Source of the DNA: Buxus sempervirens
Taxonomy: Eukaryota; Streptophyta; Magnoliopsida; Buxales; Buxaceae
Direction: 5' to 3'
DNA: 64,000 nt
Assembly: GCA_947561395.2 (NCBI GenBank)
Contig: OX387184.1
Location: 42,584,766-42,648,765 of the forward strand
Part shown: positions 24,239 to 35,253 of the stretch, in pieces
Numbering within the stretch: the first letter of the stretch is position 1
Layout: the number at the start of each line of letters is the position of its first letter
Translations under genes and position numbers: made by a program
Notes under the pieces: model-generated
The model's input: only the letters and a program-made list of their open reading frames with translations
Database searches by the model: none
What the model was told of the DNA's origin: nothing

Positions 24239-26290
24239 CTAGTTCTGGTTCCTAACCACTAGAACCGTAGCCATGATTCCCTCGCTGTAATTCCATGGTA
24301 CAGCGGCCTCAGAATAGGCTAGTTTGGGGATATTAACCACTAATGGCTGCAGTTTGGACCGGGATGTATGGCCCGGTTTAGGGATAGTGTGGGATGGCTG
24401 AACATTTACAACCAAGGGCTGAAGTTTGGATTTTGTGGGGACTGAAGAAGTAATGGAAGCAGTGGTGGGGTCAAATTTGATGACCAGTGGAGCCTTGGAT
24501 GGCTTGGATGGTGAACAAATGGGTGGACTGCAATTGAAGACCAATGGAGGCCTTGCAGTATTCATCTGAGCCATAAGAGAGGAGACCCGGTTTAAAGAGA
24601 AGCTTATGTCCTCAGCAGCAGGATTATTTTTCTGGGAGACCATGTTGATCTCCTCTTCTTCCTTTTCTTGGAAAAATCAGACCTGGACCGTGGTCCCTAC
24701 TGGAGCTATGAGCTGAGATGGGTCAAAGGCCCTTCTGGTAGTGGATATGGCAGTGATGGAGTTGGATGGGCCTGCCCCATTGTGGTAAGGCAGAGGGTTC
24801 TGCCCAATATCATTCCCAGACGGGGCGGGTGCAGCAGTGTTGAACACCAAGGCCTTCTGGTCCAACAAGTCCTGGACCATGTGCTTCAACACCCAGCAAG
24901 CATCTGTAGAGTGTTCCGGTGCACCCATGTGGAAGTCACAGGTGACCGCTGGGTCAAAATTCCTTCCCTTTGTGGCATTTGGGCTGGGCTCTTTCAGAGT
25001 CACATATTCCCCTTCCAACAGAGTTGGCAGTAGTTGGGAAAGAGATACGGGAAGGGGAGTAAAGACTCGGTTCCTCCTTGCTGCCAACCAGGCCTCCCTC
25101 TCTTCCTTGGAAAAAGTCCTCCTTGGGTTTGCGGGCACGGAGGGGGAGAAGTTGACATTGAGTGGGGTCTGATACGACTGCTGGGCCTGCTGGGCTTGTT
25201 GGGGTGCAGGGATATTCACGTAGAGCGGCTTCTTAGCTGGAGGAGCCTGGACCAGGTTCACTTCTCCTTCTTTTCGGGCCCCGGTCTTTTTGAACCCAGC
25301 CCCCTTCTTCTGGGCCATGGAGGCAGAGGAATCAGACTGCCCAGTCAGAGTAGAGTAGTCAATAAGCCTCCCTGACTTGACCCCTTCTTCGATCCGGTCT
25401 GCCACCTGTACCAGGGCTGCAAAATTGGTGGTGATCTGCCCCACCAAATGGTTGTAGAAAGGCTGCCCCAGTGTGCCCATGAACGTTGAGATCATTTCCG
25501 GTTCCTGCATAGGCGGCCTGACCTGGGAGGCGGCCTCTCTCCACCTCTTGGCGTACTGCCGTACAGGCTCATCTTTCCCTTTGCTCATTCTCATCATGTC
25601 GTACCAGTCTGGCACGATCTCAGAGTTAAACTTATATTGGTCCAAAAAGGCGTCGGCCAAGTCCTTCCACCTCCTGATCCTTCCATGGTCCACTGTAGCG
25701 AACCACCTAAGAGTTGACCCGATCAAACTCCTCTGGAAGAGTTGGATTAGTATGCCGTCATCCCGGCCAAATTGGCATAGGGCCCCGCAGTATAGTTTCA
25801 GGTGACTCATAGGGCAGCCTGTGCCGTCGAATTTGTCAAAGTCCGGGCACTTGAATTTGGCCGGTAGACATACATCAGGGTACATGCAGAGATCATCAAA
25901 AGTGGTACCCCCGTAGATGTTTCCCCCTTTTACCTCCTTCAACTCTTCCTGTATACTTTCTATCCTGAGCAGCATTTTCCTTTCAATTTCTTCCCTGGCT
26001 TTTTCCTTCTCCAGTTCTTTCTCAGATTCTGCTATATTTTCCCTAATCAGAATGGGTTCAGGGACCGGTTCAGAAATGGGCTCAGGCATGGGTTGAGCCG
26101 GAGGCGGGATGTAGGCCTGAGGTGGTGGTGCCTGATGGGAAGTCGATGCTTGATTTTGGGCCTGACCCTATTGGGCCTGAGCCGCCAGTAAGTCCCCCAG
26201 CATCTTGGCCAGACCAACCACTTGCTCCTGCAGCTGAGCAAAGTCTTGAGCGGGTACGGTGGCTTGGGCTTGGTTCTCTTCAGTGTTCAT
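24239..26290 (-). pseudogene. gag: Element A gag, broken by stops
   Basis: The first ATG at 26290 lies about 48 nt after a conserved 3' splice site (26338-26339). The protein has an acidic, Gln/Pro-rich N-terminus, a charged coiled coil, a Retrotrans_gag capsid-like core and an unusual C/H cluster (CDFHMGAPEHSTDACW). In-frame stops are TAG at 26168-26170, TGA at 24677-24679 (CGA in B) and TAG at 24239-24241 (CAG in B). Gag and pol are in the same frame, separated only by the last stop, which suggests an ancestral single polyprotein. Confidence 0.88.
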
Positions 26291-26469
26291 GGTGCGGGCT
26301 TTAGATCTGGTTACTGGAGCAATGATTGCAAGTGTACCTGGGAAAAGATGTAAAGAGACACGTCAGATTCCATTTAACTTGGGTCACACCCTTATATATG
26401 TAGACAAGTAGGTTAGGTGAACACAAGTTCGGATTTGTTTTTATATTTTTTATTTTTTATTATTTTTTT

Positions 26470-26960
26470 ATTTGATTGATAAAAATAACCAACCAAAGGT
26501 TTCTTGGAATATTTTAGGGCTTCCAAGTGTCCCACAAATGTTTTGATTTGATTGATAAAAATAACCAACCAAAGGCTTCTTGGAATATTCTAGGGCTTCC
26601 AAGTGTCCCACAAATGATTTGATTTAATTGATAAAAATAACCAACCAAGGTTTTCATGGAATATTTTAGGGCTTTCAGAGGTCCCACAAGTTTTGATTTG
26701 ATTGATAAAAATAACCAACCAAGGGTTTCATGGAATATTTTGGGGCTTCCAGAAGTCCCACAATTTTTTGATTTGATTGATAAAAATAACCAACCAAGGG
26801 TTTCATGGAATATTTTAGGGCTTCCAGAGGTCCCACAATTTTTTATTTGATTGATAAAAATAACCAACCAAGGGTTTCATGGAATATTTTAGGGCTTCCA
26901 GAGGTCCCACAATTTTTGATTTGATTGATAAAAATAACCAACCAAGGTTTTTTTTTTTTT
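26470..26960 (-). repeat. Leader tandem repeat, about 73-bp unit, 7 copies (A)
   Basis: Seven units containing TTGATAAAAATAACCAACCA and GGAATATTTTAGGGCTTCC are arrayed head to tail. They are homologous to the 74-bp array at 32030-32990 in B, which has about 13 copies. The 117-codon minus-strand frame is an artefact of the array. Confidence 0.85.
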
Positions 26961-27237
26961 TTTGAAATTTGCTGAATTTTCTAAGTTTTCAAGATCCAAA
27001 GCTCGATTGAAATATGTTTGAATTGAATTGGTATCAAAAAATATGACACCTTGGCTTGCTCTTTGAGTTTCAAAATTAGGTTAAATCCTGAAAGAAATAT
27101 ATATATATATATATTTTTTTTTTCTTTTTTTTAGACATTTTTATATTCTCTTTGGGGTGCCTAAGGATCAACCACATTGTTTAGACATTTTAATCTGGAA
27201 ATTCGGGCTGAAAAAGCCAATTTACACATTTTCTGCA

Positions 27238-27381
27238 TGTATCCGGCATTAAGGGCCGGATAAGGATATGTCTTATTGTATCCGGTAATAATGACCGGAT
27301 ACACGCATATACCTTTGTAACCGGCAATTTATACCGGATATGAATGGAATTGTTCTTAACTGGCCTGAGTTGCCGGTTAAT
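27238..27381. promoter_or_regulatory. Four 27-nt palindromic units in the leader (A)
   Basis: The outer units are 27238-27264 and 27355-27381. The last has the variant arms TTAACTGG and CCGGTTAA around the CTGAGTT centre, matching the first unit of the B leader array at 31608-31634 in inverse orientation. Confidence 0.8.
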
Positions 27382-27556
27382 GCCGAAATGGCCCTTTTTG
27401 ACTCATTTTTTCACCAGATTAGGTTATTTTCATTCCCACTTGCTGTTCACCTTAACTTGGCCTCTAAAAATTGCCCCAAATTGGGCTTGGACATCATTCT
27501 TGCAATATTCACAAATTTATAAAAAGAACGCGGTTTTACCTTGCCACCTTATATTA

Positions 27557-27561
27557 CCTTC
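27557..27561. repeat. Target site duplication of element B, left
   Basis: CCTTC precedes the B 5' LTR and recurs at 50654-50658 after the 3' LTR. Rejoining the flanks at one copy restores the leader sequence found intact in B near 31210. Confidence 0.92.
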
Positions 27562-27649
27562 TGTAGACACCCCAAATTGCACAATAATCATCAAAAATCA
27601 TTATCTCCTTGAAAGCCAGCACAAAAATTGAAGAAAATAAGTTTTTACC

Positions 27650-27793
27650 TGTATCCGGCAACTCAGGCTGGATACAAGTACTCCTCTTTGTATCCGGTGG
27701 AACATACCGAATACAAGAGAGCTTTAGCGTATCCGGCATAGAATGCCGGATACCTTAAGGCACTTGTGTATCCGGCCTGATATGCCGGATACA
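27650..27793. promoter_or_regulatory. Four 27-nt palindromic units, LTR U3 (element B 5' LTR)
   Basis: The units are 27650-27676, 27689-27715, 27728-27754 and 27767-27793. The last is a perfect 10-bp inverted repeat with a 7-nt centre (CTGATAT). The array ends about 165 bp upstream of the TATA box. Confidence 0.88.
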
Positions 27794-27937
27794 TAAGTTT
27801 TGCTCAAAATTAGGGTTTTCCAAGAGCTTTTCACTTTTACCATCATATCCCTCATTAAATGAGTGGAAATCTCGGAAATGGCCTTAGGGTTAAGGTTGGT
27901 GGGCTATAGACATTATGTTGTGTCTACCATTCTTACC

Positions 27938-27967
27938 AACCCTAACCCTAACCTTTGCCTATAAATA
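27938..27967 (+). promoter_or_regulatory. LTR core promoter: telomere-like repeats plus TATA box (B 5' LTR)
   Basis: CCAACCCTAACCCTAACC precedes CCTATAAATAGG. The TATA box is 27960-27967, and the expected start of transcription is about 30 nt further on. AACCCTAA-type telo-boxes are known in plant promoters. The same pair occurs in the B 3' LTR (TATA 48715-48722) and, with changes, in both A LTRs (6889-6896 and 54064-54071). Confidence 0.7.
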
Positions 27968-28085
27968 GGAGGCTCCTCCTTAAGCAAAAGGCCATTAATT
28001 CTCTTGCCAATAATTCTTGCCAAGAATCTCTGCCAAGAAGAGCTCCGAGTGAAGAGGAAAACCGCTGCGGAATTGCTTCCAGAAC

Positions 28086-28095
28086 TCAGGTAAGC
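28086..28095 (+). other. Predicted 5' splice donor in the LTR leader (B)
   Basis: TCAG|GTAAGC closely fits the plant donor consensus. With the acceptor at 33146-33147 it would remove a 5.06 kb leader intron containing the PBS and both tandem arrays. The donor is conserved in all four A and B LTRs, but splicing is inferred. Confidence 0.5.
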
Positions 28096-29899
28096 CTCAA
28101 ACCTATCTTTTATTTTCTGTTTTACATTTCTAGATCTAGATCTCTTCTTCTACCTTTCTGTAGAATAAGGCCTTTTTGTGTGTATGAAAATCCTTCCCCG
28201 GCTCAAAGTATCTCAAGACTCCCCCTAGCCGTAAAACGTGAAGGCGGGATCTAGGAGAAACGAGACTGGGGATTGACCCTAGTACTAGAACCTATTTAGA
28301 ATAAATCCTTTTGAATGATTGAAGCCCGTTTCATATTCAAAGTACCCCATGATTATCTTGAAGAACCGTGTTTAACGGGGAGAGAGAACAAAGGGAAACG
28401 ATAATGGAACGGAACCCTAGGTTGCTTTTAGAACCCTATTTTAAATGAATGAGAATGCATGCTATGTTGTTATATTGCTCTTGAATGATTTTCACTTACA
28501 CATACATTCCACCTACTTTGGCGGGATAGGCTCATATTTTGGGTTTATTGCATTTATTGTGATAAATCTGAAATAAATAGCCCCAATCAATTCTGGAATG
28601 TCTTTAAATGATTTTTAAAGGATTTGTATTCATCTTGCACGAATTGCACACACTTTGTCACAGTTTTGAATTGTTTTTCTCCAAATAAGGCCTAACTTCA
28701 CAGCAACTGTACCCCGACTTCGGACACTCATAACTTCATCGTCCGGATGAATTTTGGAGTGATTCCAGAACCATGGGAAAGGTGAGGCTGTCTAATTTAT
28801 GCCTACCAAATTTCATTAATTTCTATCAAGTGTATTTTTGACACCTCTCTGTCGAAGTTGATTGGACAGTTCAGGTTTAAATACGGAACTTGTCACTTCG
28901 ACGGAGCGCCATGTGTTCGTTTTAAGTCCGATTTGAGTGATGTTTGTTTCTGGGCACTCCTTTATGAGTCTATTTTCAAATCCAGTTGGTTTCATAATTT
29001 TTGGACTCCATTTGTATTATTGGTAACAGATTTACTCAGAACTGCTCATCAGTACTTTTCTGGGTAAATCTGTGATCTTCGGGGCCTGTTCGAGAGACCA
29101 CCCAAGGCACATCCGAATGAATTTTTTTATGAGGCTAGTTTCATTCGAAAGATAGACATACAGACTTCACCCACACCAAACTTTATGGATATCTATGGAG
29201 CCGAGTTTTCTAGGTGAGTTTCCAAACTTGCACACTTGCCACTTTTAATCATCCCCAGCAGCAACTTTAAAGGAGCATAACTCCTAGGATTTCAACCGGA
29301 TTGACTTGAAATTTTGCATGAGTCTCTTATTTACCATGATCTTTCAAATGGATTTGGTTTGATTCAATTAAAATTGATTTTGAATGATTTCAAGACAAAA
29401 GGCATTGCTTTTTACCAAATTTCCCGGATTTGCCTCAACTTGGTTTTGTGCAACTTTTGCTTTGACTTCCATCTTTTTGTGATATTCCAGAAGTGATATT
29501 GACATAAAAGAGGATCTAGAATCCATTTGGATTCCTCATGTGAAAATATCACATATTGGCTTAATTCTTTTCCAATGTTTTTAATGATTTTTAGCAAGCT
29601 TTCTTATTTTTTTTGCATGAACAAACATTTGGCAACCACCTTGTGTGGGTGAATGGGGGTGCCTAACACCTTCCCCTGTTCATAATCTAATCCCCTTACC
29701 CATCTCTGGATTTGATTTTCAAGTAGGGTTATTTTTACCCTAGAATATGTCTTTTAGCTATTTTTGCTTATTGATTGAATCTTTTGGTGTCCATTCACAC
29801 CTCAAAATTCTGAATGGTGGCGACTCTCCCAATTTTGCGTTGAACCCGTGTGCTGACGGAGGGGAAATCATCCCGGTGATTTTTCCCGTGTCTCACAAC

Positions 29900-29917
29900 T
29901 GGCGACTCTGCTGGGGA
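29900..29917 (+). other. Element B primer binding site
   Basis: TGGCGACTCTGCTGGGGA lies two bases after the 5' LTR. Ogre-type Tat elements use a similar site complementary to the 3' end of tRNA-Arg. Element A has TGGCGACTCCACTGGGGA at the same place, so B differs at two positions. The tRNA assignment is from family knowledge, not checked here. Confidence 0.8.
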
Positions 29918-30159
29918 CTTGTGGATTTAAGCCATTTTTTGTATTTGCTCATGCTTTTCTATACTTTTGGATGCTTGCTATTTTGATTACTTTATTTGTG
30001 CATATTGTTACATTTCAAATCAGATTGGGATGCTTTGGATAAAGGCATGGGCATGTTGCTTGATTTTTGTTTAAAGGAAAACCCATATTGTGATATGACT
30101 TGGCTATGTTGTAATATCTGTTGTTTTGGGGTTTCAATGCCATGAGTTGAAAAAAAATA

Positions 30160-30680
30160 CATATTTGAAATCTGGAAATGTTGTGTTAATTTTGGGTATT
30201 CAAGCATGTTTCCCATGAATAATGCTTTTTCGTGCTTAATGTTTGTTTTGTGCCATGCTTTTGACCTAGGCGTATGAAATGACATGATTTGAGCATGAAA
30301 ACAATGAGCAATAAAAATCTGGAAATTCAGTGGGCATTGTTGGGATTTTCAAGCATGTTTCCCTAGCTAAAAGGCTTTTTGTACCATGTTGTTAGGTGCT
30401 GATTTTTAGGCTTGGATTTGGGCGTAAAACAATGTCACTTGAGCATAAAAATGAAGAACATGAAATCTGGAAATTTAGTGTATATTTTGGGGGTTTTCAA
30501 GCATGTTTCAACCATCAAAACCTCTCTTATATCATGTCAAGTAGTGCTGAAGTTTTAGGCCTCAATTTGGGTAGAAATGGTACACTTTGAGCATGAGAAA
30601 AAGCATGAAAATCTGGAAATTTGGAGTAATACTTTTGGGGTTTCAAGCATGCCTTCCATGTTTTAATTGGTTTGTACAAT
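30160..30680 (+). repeat. Leader repeat family, about 146-bp unit, 4 copies (B)
   Basis: Units begin near 30169, 30317, 30463 and 30608 with AAATCTGGAAATT followed by TTTTCAAGCATGTTT. Similarity between units is moderate. Element A carries about five units on the minus strand at 51230-51870. Confidence 0.75.
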
Positions 30681-31607
30681 AACATGTTTTGGGTGTCACT
30701 TTTGGTCATGAGCATGTTTGGGTGTTTACCATCTTGATTGGCTTGTATGTTGCTTTCAATATGATAATTGTATATGCCTTGGCTTGCAATTATATGCATG
30801 GCTACGAAAAAGAGTGGCAAGGGGCTGGGACGTTGTGAATGTACCTCAATTTTAAATGCACTTGAGCACAATAAATACTTTGCACAACCTACCCTTTTAC
30901 CTATAGGAAGTTAAACCATGAATGTGGGTAGCTTGGCGCACCGAGGTCGTGACTTCGGAAAGCGAAAGTGAAAACATTCACCTTAGAATTTGAGTCAATG
31001 ATGTGATGACAATGGGATCTGTGATTCGATTCCGGGCATCACTAGACTTGAGTTCTAAGTTGCCAATTAAGCCAAAACCCAAAAGACCATACGCTTGAAG
31101 GTGGAGAAACATGTTTTCAGCTAAAAGTACACAATTGCGTTTGGGGAATTGGGTGTAAATGTGGGAAGGCCGTTTGCATGTTTTACAGGCCAAGGTATAA
31201 TGAATACCATATTGAAGGTAATACAAGGTGGCAAGGTAAAGCCATGTTCTTTTTCATCATCTTCATGTAAGTTAAAAGCCATGGTGTCCATATGCTTGGG
31301 ATGAAATTTTTCCCAAAAAAATGTTTACAACCTAAGGTTGGTGTAACCCATAGGATGAGTTTCCAACTCAATTTAATGGTCATCCTACCCAAAGTTCAAG
31401 CAAGAGGCAACCAAGTGTATCAAGTCCAACAATGGGTGCATAACTTTGGAGGGTACAAGCACCCTCATGGATGTATGAATTGTAGCAAGAATGATGTCAA
31501 AACCCAATTTGGGGCAAGTTTTAAAAACCAAGTTAAGGTGAACATCAAGTGGGAATGAAAAAAAACCTAATCTGGTGAAAAAATGAGTCAAAAAGGGCCA
31601 TTTCGGC

Positions 31608-31751
31608 ATTAACCGGCAACTCAGACCGGTTAAGAACAACTTTATTCATATCCGGTATACATTACCGGTTACAAAGGTATATGCGTGTATCCGGTCATTA
31701 TTGCCGGATACAATAAGACATATCCTTATCCGGCACTTAATACCGGATACA
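31608..31751. promoter_or_regulatory. Four 27-nt palindromic units in the leader (B)
   Basis: The outer units are 31608-31634 (arms TTAACCGG and CCGGTTAA, centre AACTCAG) and 31725-31751. Changes from TATCCGG to TTAACCGG in one arm are matched in the other. No TATA box was recognised nearby. Confidence 0.82.
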
Positions 31752-32029
31752 TGCAGAAAATGTGTAAATTGGCTTTTTCAGCCCGAATTTCCAGAATAAA
31801 ATGCCTAAAATACTGTGGATAATCCTTAGGCACCCCAAAGAAAATATAAAAATGTTTCAAAATAAAATAAAATAAATAAAATAAAATATTCTTTCAAGAT
31901 TCAACCTAATTTTGAAACTCAAAGAAGGAACCAAGGTGTCATATTTTTTTATACCAATTCAATTCAAACATGTTTCAATCAAGCTTTTGCATTTGAAAAC
32001 TGAGAAAATTCAGAAGAAAGAAACCTTTG

Positions 32030-32990
32030 GTTGGTTATTTTTATCAATCAAAGTCAAAATTTTTAGGACATTTGGAAGCCTCATAATATTCCAAGAACCT
32101 TTGTTTGGTCACGAGAACCACTCAAAGTCAAAATTTTTAGGACATTTGGAAGCCTCAGAATATTCCAAAAACCTTTGTTCGGTCACGAGAACCACTCAAA
32201 GTCAAAATTTTTATGACATTTGGAAGCCTCAGAATATTCCAAAAACCTTTGTTTGGTCACGAGAACCACTCAAAGTCAAAATTTTTATGACATTTGGAAG
32301 CCTCAGAATATTCCAAAAACCTTTGTTTGGTCACGAGAACCACTCAAAGTCAAAATTTTTAGGACATTTGGAAGCCTCAGAATATTCCAAAAACCTTTGT
32401 TTGGTCACGAGAACCACTCAAATTCAAAATTTTTAGGACATTTGGAAGCCTCAGAATATTCTAAAAACCTTTGTTTGGTCACGAGAACCACTCAAAGTCA
32501 AAACATTTTTAGGACATTTGGAAGCCTCAGAATATTCCAAAAACCTTTGTTTGGTCACGAAAACCACTCAAAGTCAAAATTTTTAGGACATTTGGAAGCC
32601 TCAGAATATTCCAAGAACCTTTGTTTGGTCACGAGAACCACTCAAAGTCAAAATTTTTAGGACATTTGGAAGCCTCAGAATATTCCAAAAACCTTTGTTT
32701 GGTCACGAGAACCACTCAAAGTCAAAATTTTTAGGACATTTGGAAGCCTCAGAATATTCCAAAAACCTTTGCTTGGTCACGAGAACCACTCAAAGTCAAA
32801 ATTTTTAGGACATTTGGAAGCCTCAGAATATTCCAAAACCTTTGTTTGGTCACGAGAACCACTCAAAGTCAAAAAAATTTTAGGACATTTGGAAGCCTCA
32901 GAATATTCCAAAAACCTTTGTTTGGTCACGAGAACCAATCAAAAACAAAAATTTGTGGGACACTTGGAAGCCCCAAAATATTCCAAGCAA
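32030..32990 (+). repeat. Leader tandem repeat, 74-bp unit, about 13 copies (B)
   Basis: Unit starts (TTTGGAAGCCTC) fall at 32071, 32145, 32219, 32293 and onward with a constant 74-bp step, except one 3-bp-longer unit. Units are almost identical, so the array was recently homogenised or expanded. Three frames of up to 174 codons exist only because 74 is not a multiple of three and no unit has a stop in those frames. Confidence 0.93.
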
Positions 32991-33145
32991 GAAAAAAATA
33001 ATAATAAAATAAAAAAAATAAAAAAATAAAAAATAAAAAAACAAATAAGTCCGGACTTGTGTTCACCTAATCCACTTGTCTACATTTATAGGGGTGTGTC
33101 TCAAATTAAATAGAAGCTGACTTGTCTCCTTGTTTTTCTTAAATC

Positions 33146-33147
33146 AG
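33146..33147 (+). other. Predicted 3' splice acceptor before gag (B)
   Basis: A pyrimidine-rich run ends in TTCTTAAATCAG, 51 nt before the gag ATG. Element A keeps TTTTCCCAG at the same place (26338-26339) despite differences upstream, which suggests selection on the acceptor. Confidence 0.5.
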
Positions 33148-33198
33148 GTACACTTATTTGCAATCATTGCTCCCGTGACCAGATCCAAAGCCAGAGCC

Positions 33199-35253
33199 AT
33201 GAACACTGAAGAGAACCAAGCACAAGCTACTGTCCCCGCGCAAGACTTTGCTCAGCTGCAGGAGCAAGTGGCTGGTCTGGCCAAGATGCTGAGGCATTTA
33301 CTAGCGGCTCAGGCCCAAGCCCAAAATCAAGCATCGACTTCCCATCAAGCACCGCCACCTCAGGCCTATATTCCGCCTCCAACTCAACCCATGCCTGAGC
33401 CCATTTCTGAACCAGTCCCTGAACCCATCCTGATCAGGGAAAATACAGCAAAATCCGAGAAAGAACTGGAGAAGGAAAAAGCCAGGGAAGAAACTGAAAG
33501 GAAAATGTTACTCAGGATAGAGAGAATCCAGGAAGAACTGAAAGAGGTAAAAGGGGGAAATAGCTATGGAGGCACCACTTTTGATGAGCTCTGCATGTAC
33601 CCGGATGTATGTCTACCGGCCAAATTCAAGTGCCCGGACTTTGACAAATTTGACGGCACAGGCTGCCCTATGAGCCACTTGAAATTATACTACGGGGCCC
33701 TATGCCAATTTGGCCGGGATGACGGCATATTGATCCAACTCTACCAGAGGAGTTTGACCGGGGCAGCTCTCAGGTGGTTCGCCACAGTGGACCACGGCAG
33801 AATTAGGAGGTGGAAGGACTTGGCCGACGCCTTCTTAGATCAATACAAGTTCAACGTTGAGATCGTGCCAGACCGGTATGACATGATGAGGATGAGTAAG
33901 GGGAAGGATGAGTCTATATGGCAGTATGCCAAGAGGTGGAGAGAGGCCGCCTCCCAGGTCAGGCCGCCCATGCTGGAACCAGAAATGATATCAACATTTA
34001 TGGGCACACTGGGGCAGCCTTTCTACAACCATCTGGTGGGTCAGATCACCACCAATTTTGCAGCCCTGGTCCAAGTGGCAGACAGAATCGAAGAAGGGAT
34101 CAGATCAGGAAGACTTATTGACTACTCTACTCTGACTGGGCATTCTGATTCCGCCGCTTCCTTGGCACAAAATAAGGGGGCTAGATTCAAAAAGAACGAA
34201 ACCAGAAAAGAGGGGGAAGTAAACCTAGTACAAGCTCCTCCTGCCAAGAAGCCACTCCATGTCAACATATCCGTACCTCAACAAGCCCAGCAAACCCAGC
34301 AGGCCCAGTCAGCCCAGCAGTTGTATCAGACCCCGCACAATGTCAGTTTCTCTCCTTCTGTGCCCGCAAATTAGAGGAGGACCTTTACTAAGGAGGAGAG
34401 GGAGGCCTGGATGGCAGCAAGGAGGAATAGAGTCTTTACTCCTCTCCCGATATCGCTGTCCCAACTGCTGCCAACCCTGCTGAAGGGGGAATATTTGACT
34501 CTGAAAGAGCCCAACCCAAATGCCCCAAAGGGAAGGAATTTTGATCCAGCCATCACATGCGATTATCACATGGGTGCACCGGGGCACTCTACTGACACTT
34601 GCTGGATGCTGAAGCATACGGTCCAAGACCTGCTGGACCAGAAGGCCTTGGTGTTCAACACTGCTGCACCCGCCTCGTCGGGAAATGATATTGGGCAGAA
34701 CCCTCTGCCGTACCACAATAGGGCAGGCCCATCCTACTCTATCACAGCCATATCCACTACCAGAAGGGCCTTTGACCCATCTCAGCTCATAGCTCCAGTA
34801 GGGACCACGGTCCAGGTCCGATTTTTCCAAGAAAAGGAAGAAGAGGAGATCAACATGATCTCCCAGAAAAATAATCCTGCTGCTGAGGACATAAGCTCCT
34901 CTTTAAACCAGGTCTCCTCTCTGATGGCCCAAATAAACACTGCAAGGCCTCCATTAGTCTTTAATTACAGTCCACCCATTTGTTCACCATCCAAGCCATC
35001 CAAGGCTCCACTGGTCATCAACCTTGACCCCACCACTGCTTCCATCACTTCTTCTGTCCCCACAAAATCCAAGCTCCAGCCCTTGGTTGTAAATATTCAG
35101 CCATCCCACAGTATCCCTCAACCGACCCATACATCCCGGTCCAAACTCCAGCCGTTGGTGGTTAACGTCCCTAAATTAGCCTATTCTGAGGCCGCTGTAC
35201 CATGGAATTACAGCGAGGGAATCACGGCTACGGTTCTAGTGGTTAGGAACTAG
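33199..35253 (+). pseudogene. gag: Element B gag, two in-frame stops
   Basis: The start at 33199 (MNTEENQAQ) is the first ATG after the predicted acceptor and matches A's start. Rough residues: 1-90 Gln/Pro-rich, 90-140 charged coiled coil, about 155-320 Retrotrans_gag capsid-like core (LRWFATVDHGRIRRWKDLAD, GTLGQPFYNHLVG). A C-x2-H-x5-H-x4-C cluster follows (CDYHMGAPGHSTDTC) in place of the usual CCHC knuckle. Gag packages the RNA into virus-like particles. TAG at 34372-34374 cuts the protein, and TAG at 35251-35253 ends the frame just before the protease region. A reads through both of these positions but is stopped elsewhere. Confidence 0.88.

Larger units (their letters stand above)
26340..27561 (-). 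other. Element A 5' leader, gag-proximal part (before the B insertion)
   Basis: Non-coding leader joins, across element B, to 50659-52144. It contains a 73-bp tandem array and four 27-nt palindromic units. The junction with B is exact: the leader of B (around 31190-31230) matches the rejoined flanks. Confidence 0.85.
27562..29897 (+). repeat. Element B 5' LTR
   Basis: It starts TGTAGACACC and ends CTCACA, two bases before the PBS. It has four palindromic units (27650-27793), CCCTAA repeats (about 27938-27952), a TATA box (27960-27967) and a strong 5' splice donor in the transcribed part (CAG|GTAAGC at 28089/28090). Open frames inside it (for example 27955-28254 and 28858-29067) recur in every LTR copy but show no known domain. 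Confidence 0.95.
29918..33198 (+). other. Element B 5' leader (non-coding)
   Basis: This 3.3 kb stretch between the PBS and gag contains a roughly 146-bp repeat family (30160-30680), a palindromic-unit array (31608-31751), a 74-bp tandem array (32030-32990), an AT-rich run and a 3' splice site. Open frames here are periodicity artefacts. Long leaders with tandem repeats are typical of Tat elements. Confidence 0.85.

Noticed and set aside
28858-29067. 69-codon frame conserved in LTRs (also 49613-49822, 5817-6026 and 52994-53203)
   Set aside because: It recurs because LTRs are copies of one another. It lies inside the transcribed LTR without known domain. Conservation beyond this family was not testable, so it is left unannotated.
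30900-30980. Possible tRNA-like fold in the leader around GACTTCGGAAAGCG
   Set aside because: No complete cloverleaf, anticodon arm or T-loop consensus could be drawn.
32030-32990. Regular repeats considered as a CRISPR array
   Set aside because: Units are contiguous without distinct spacers, in plant retrotransposon DNA.
31912-33029. Frames of 174, 146 and 86 codons that look like a repeat protein
   Set aside because: They are generated by the 74-bp tandem array, occur in several registers, and have no counterpart kept open in element A.
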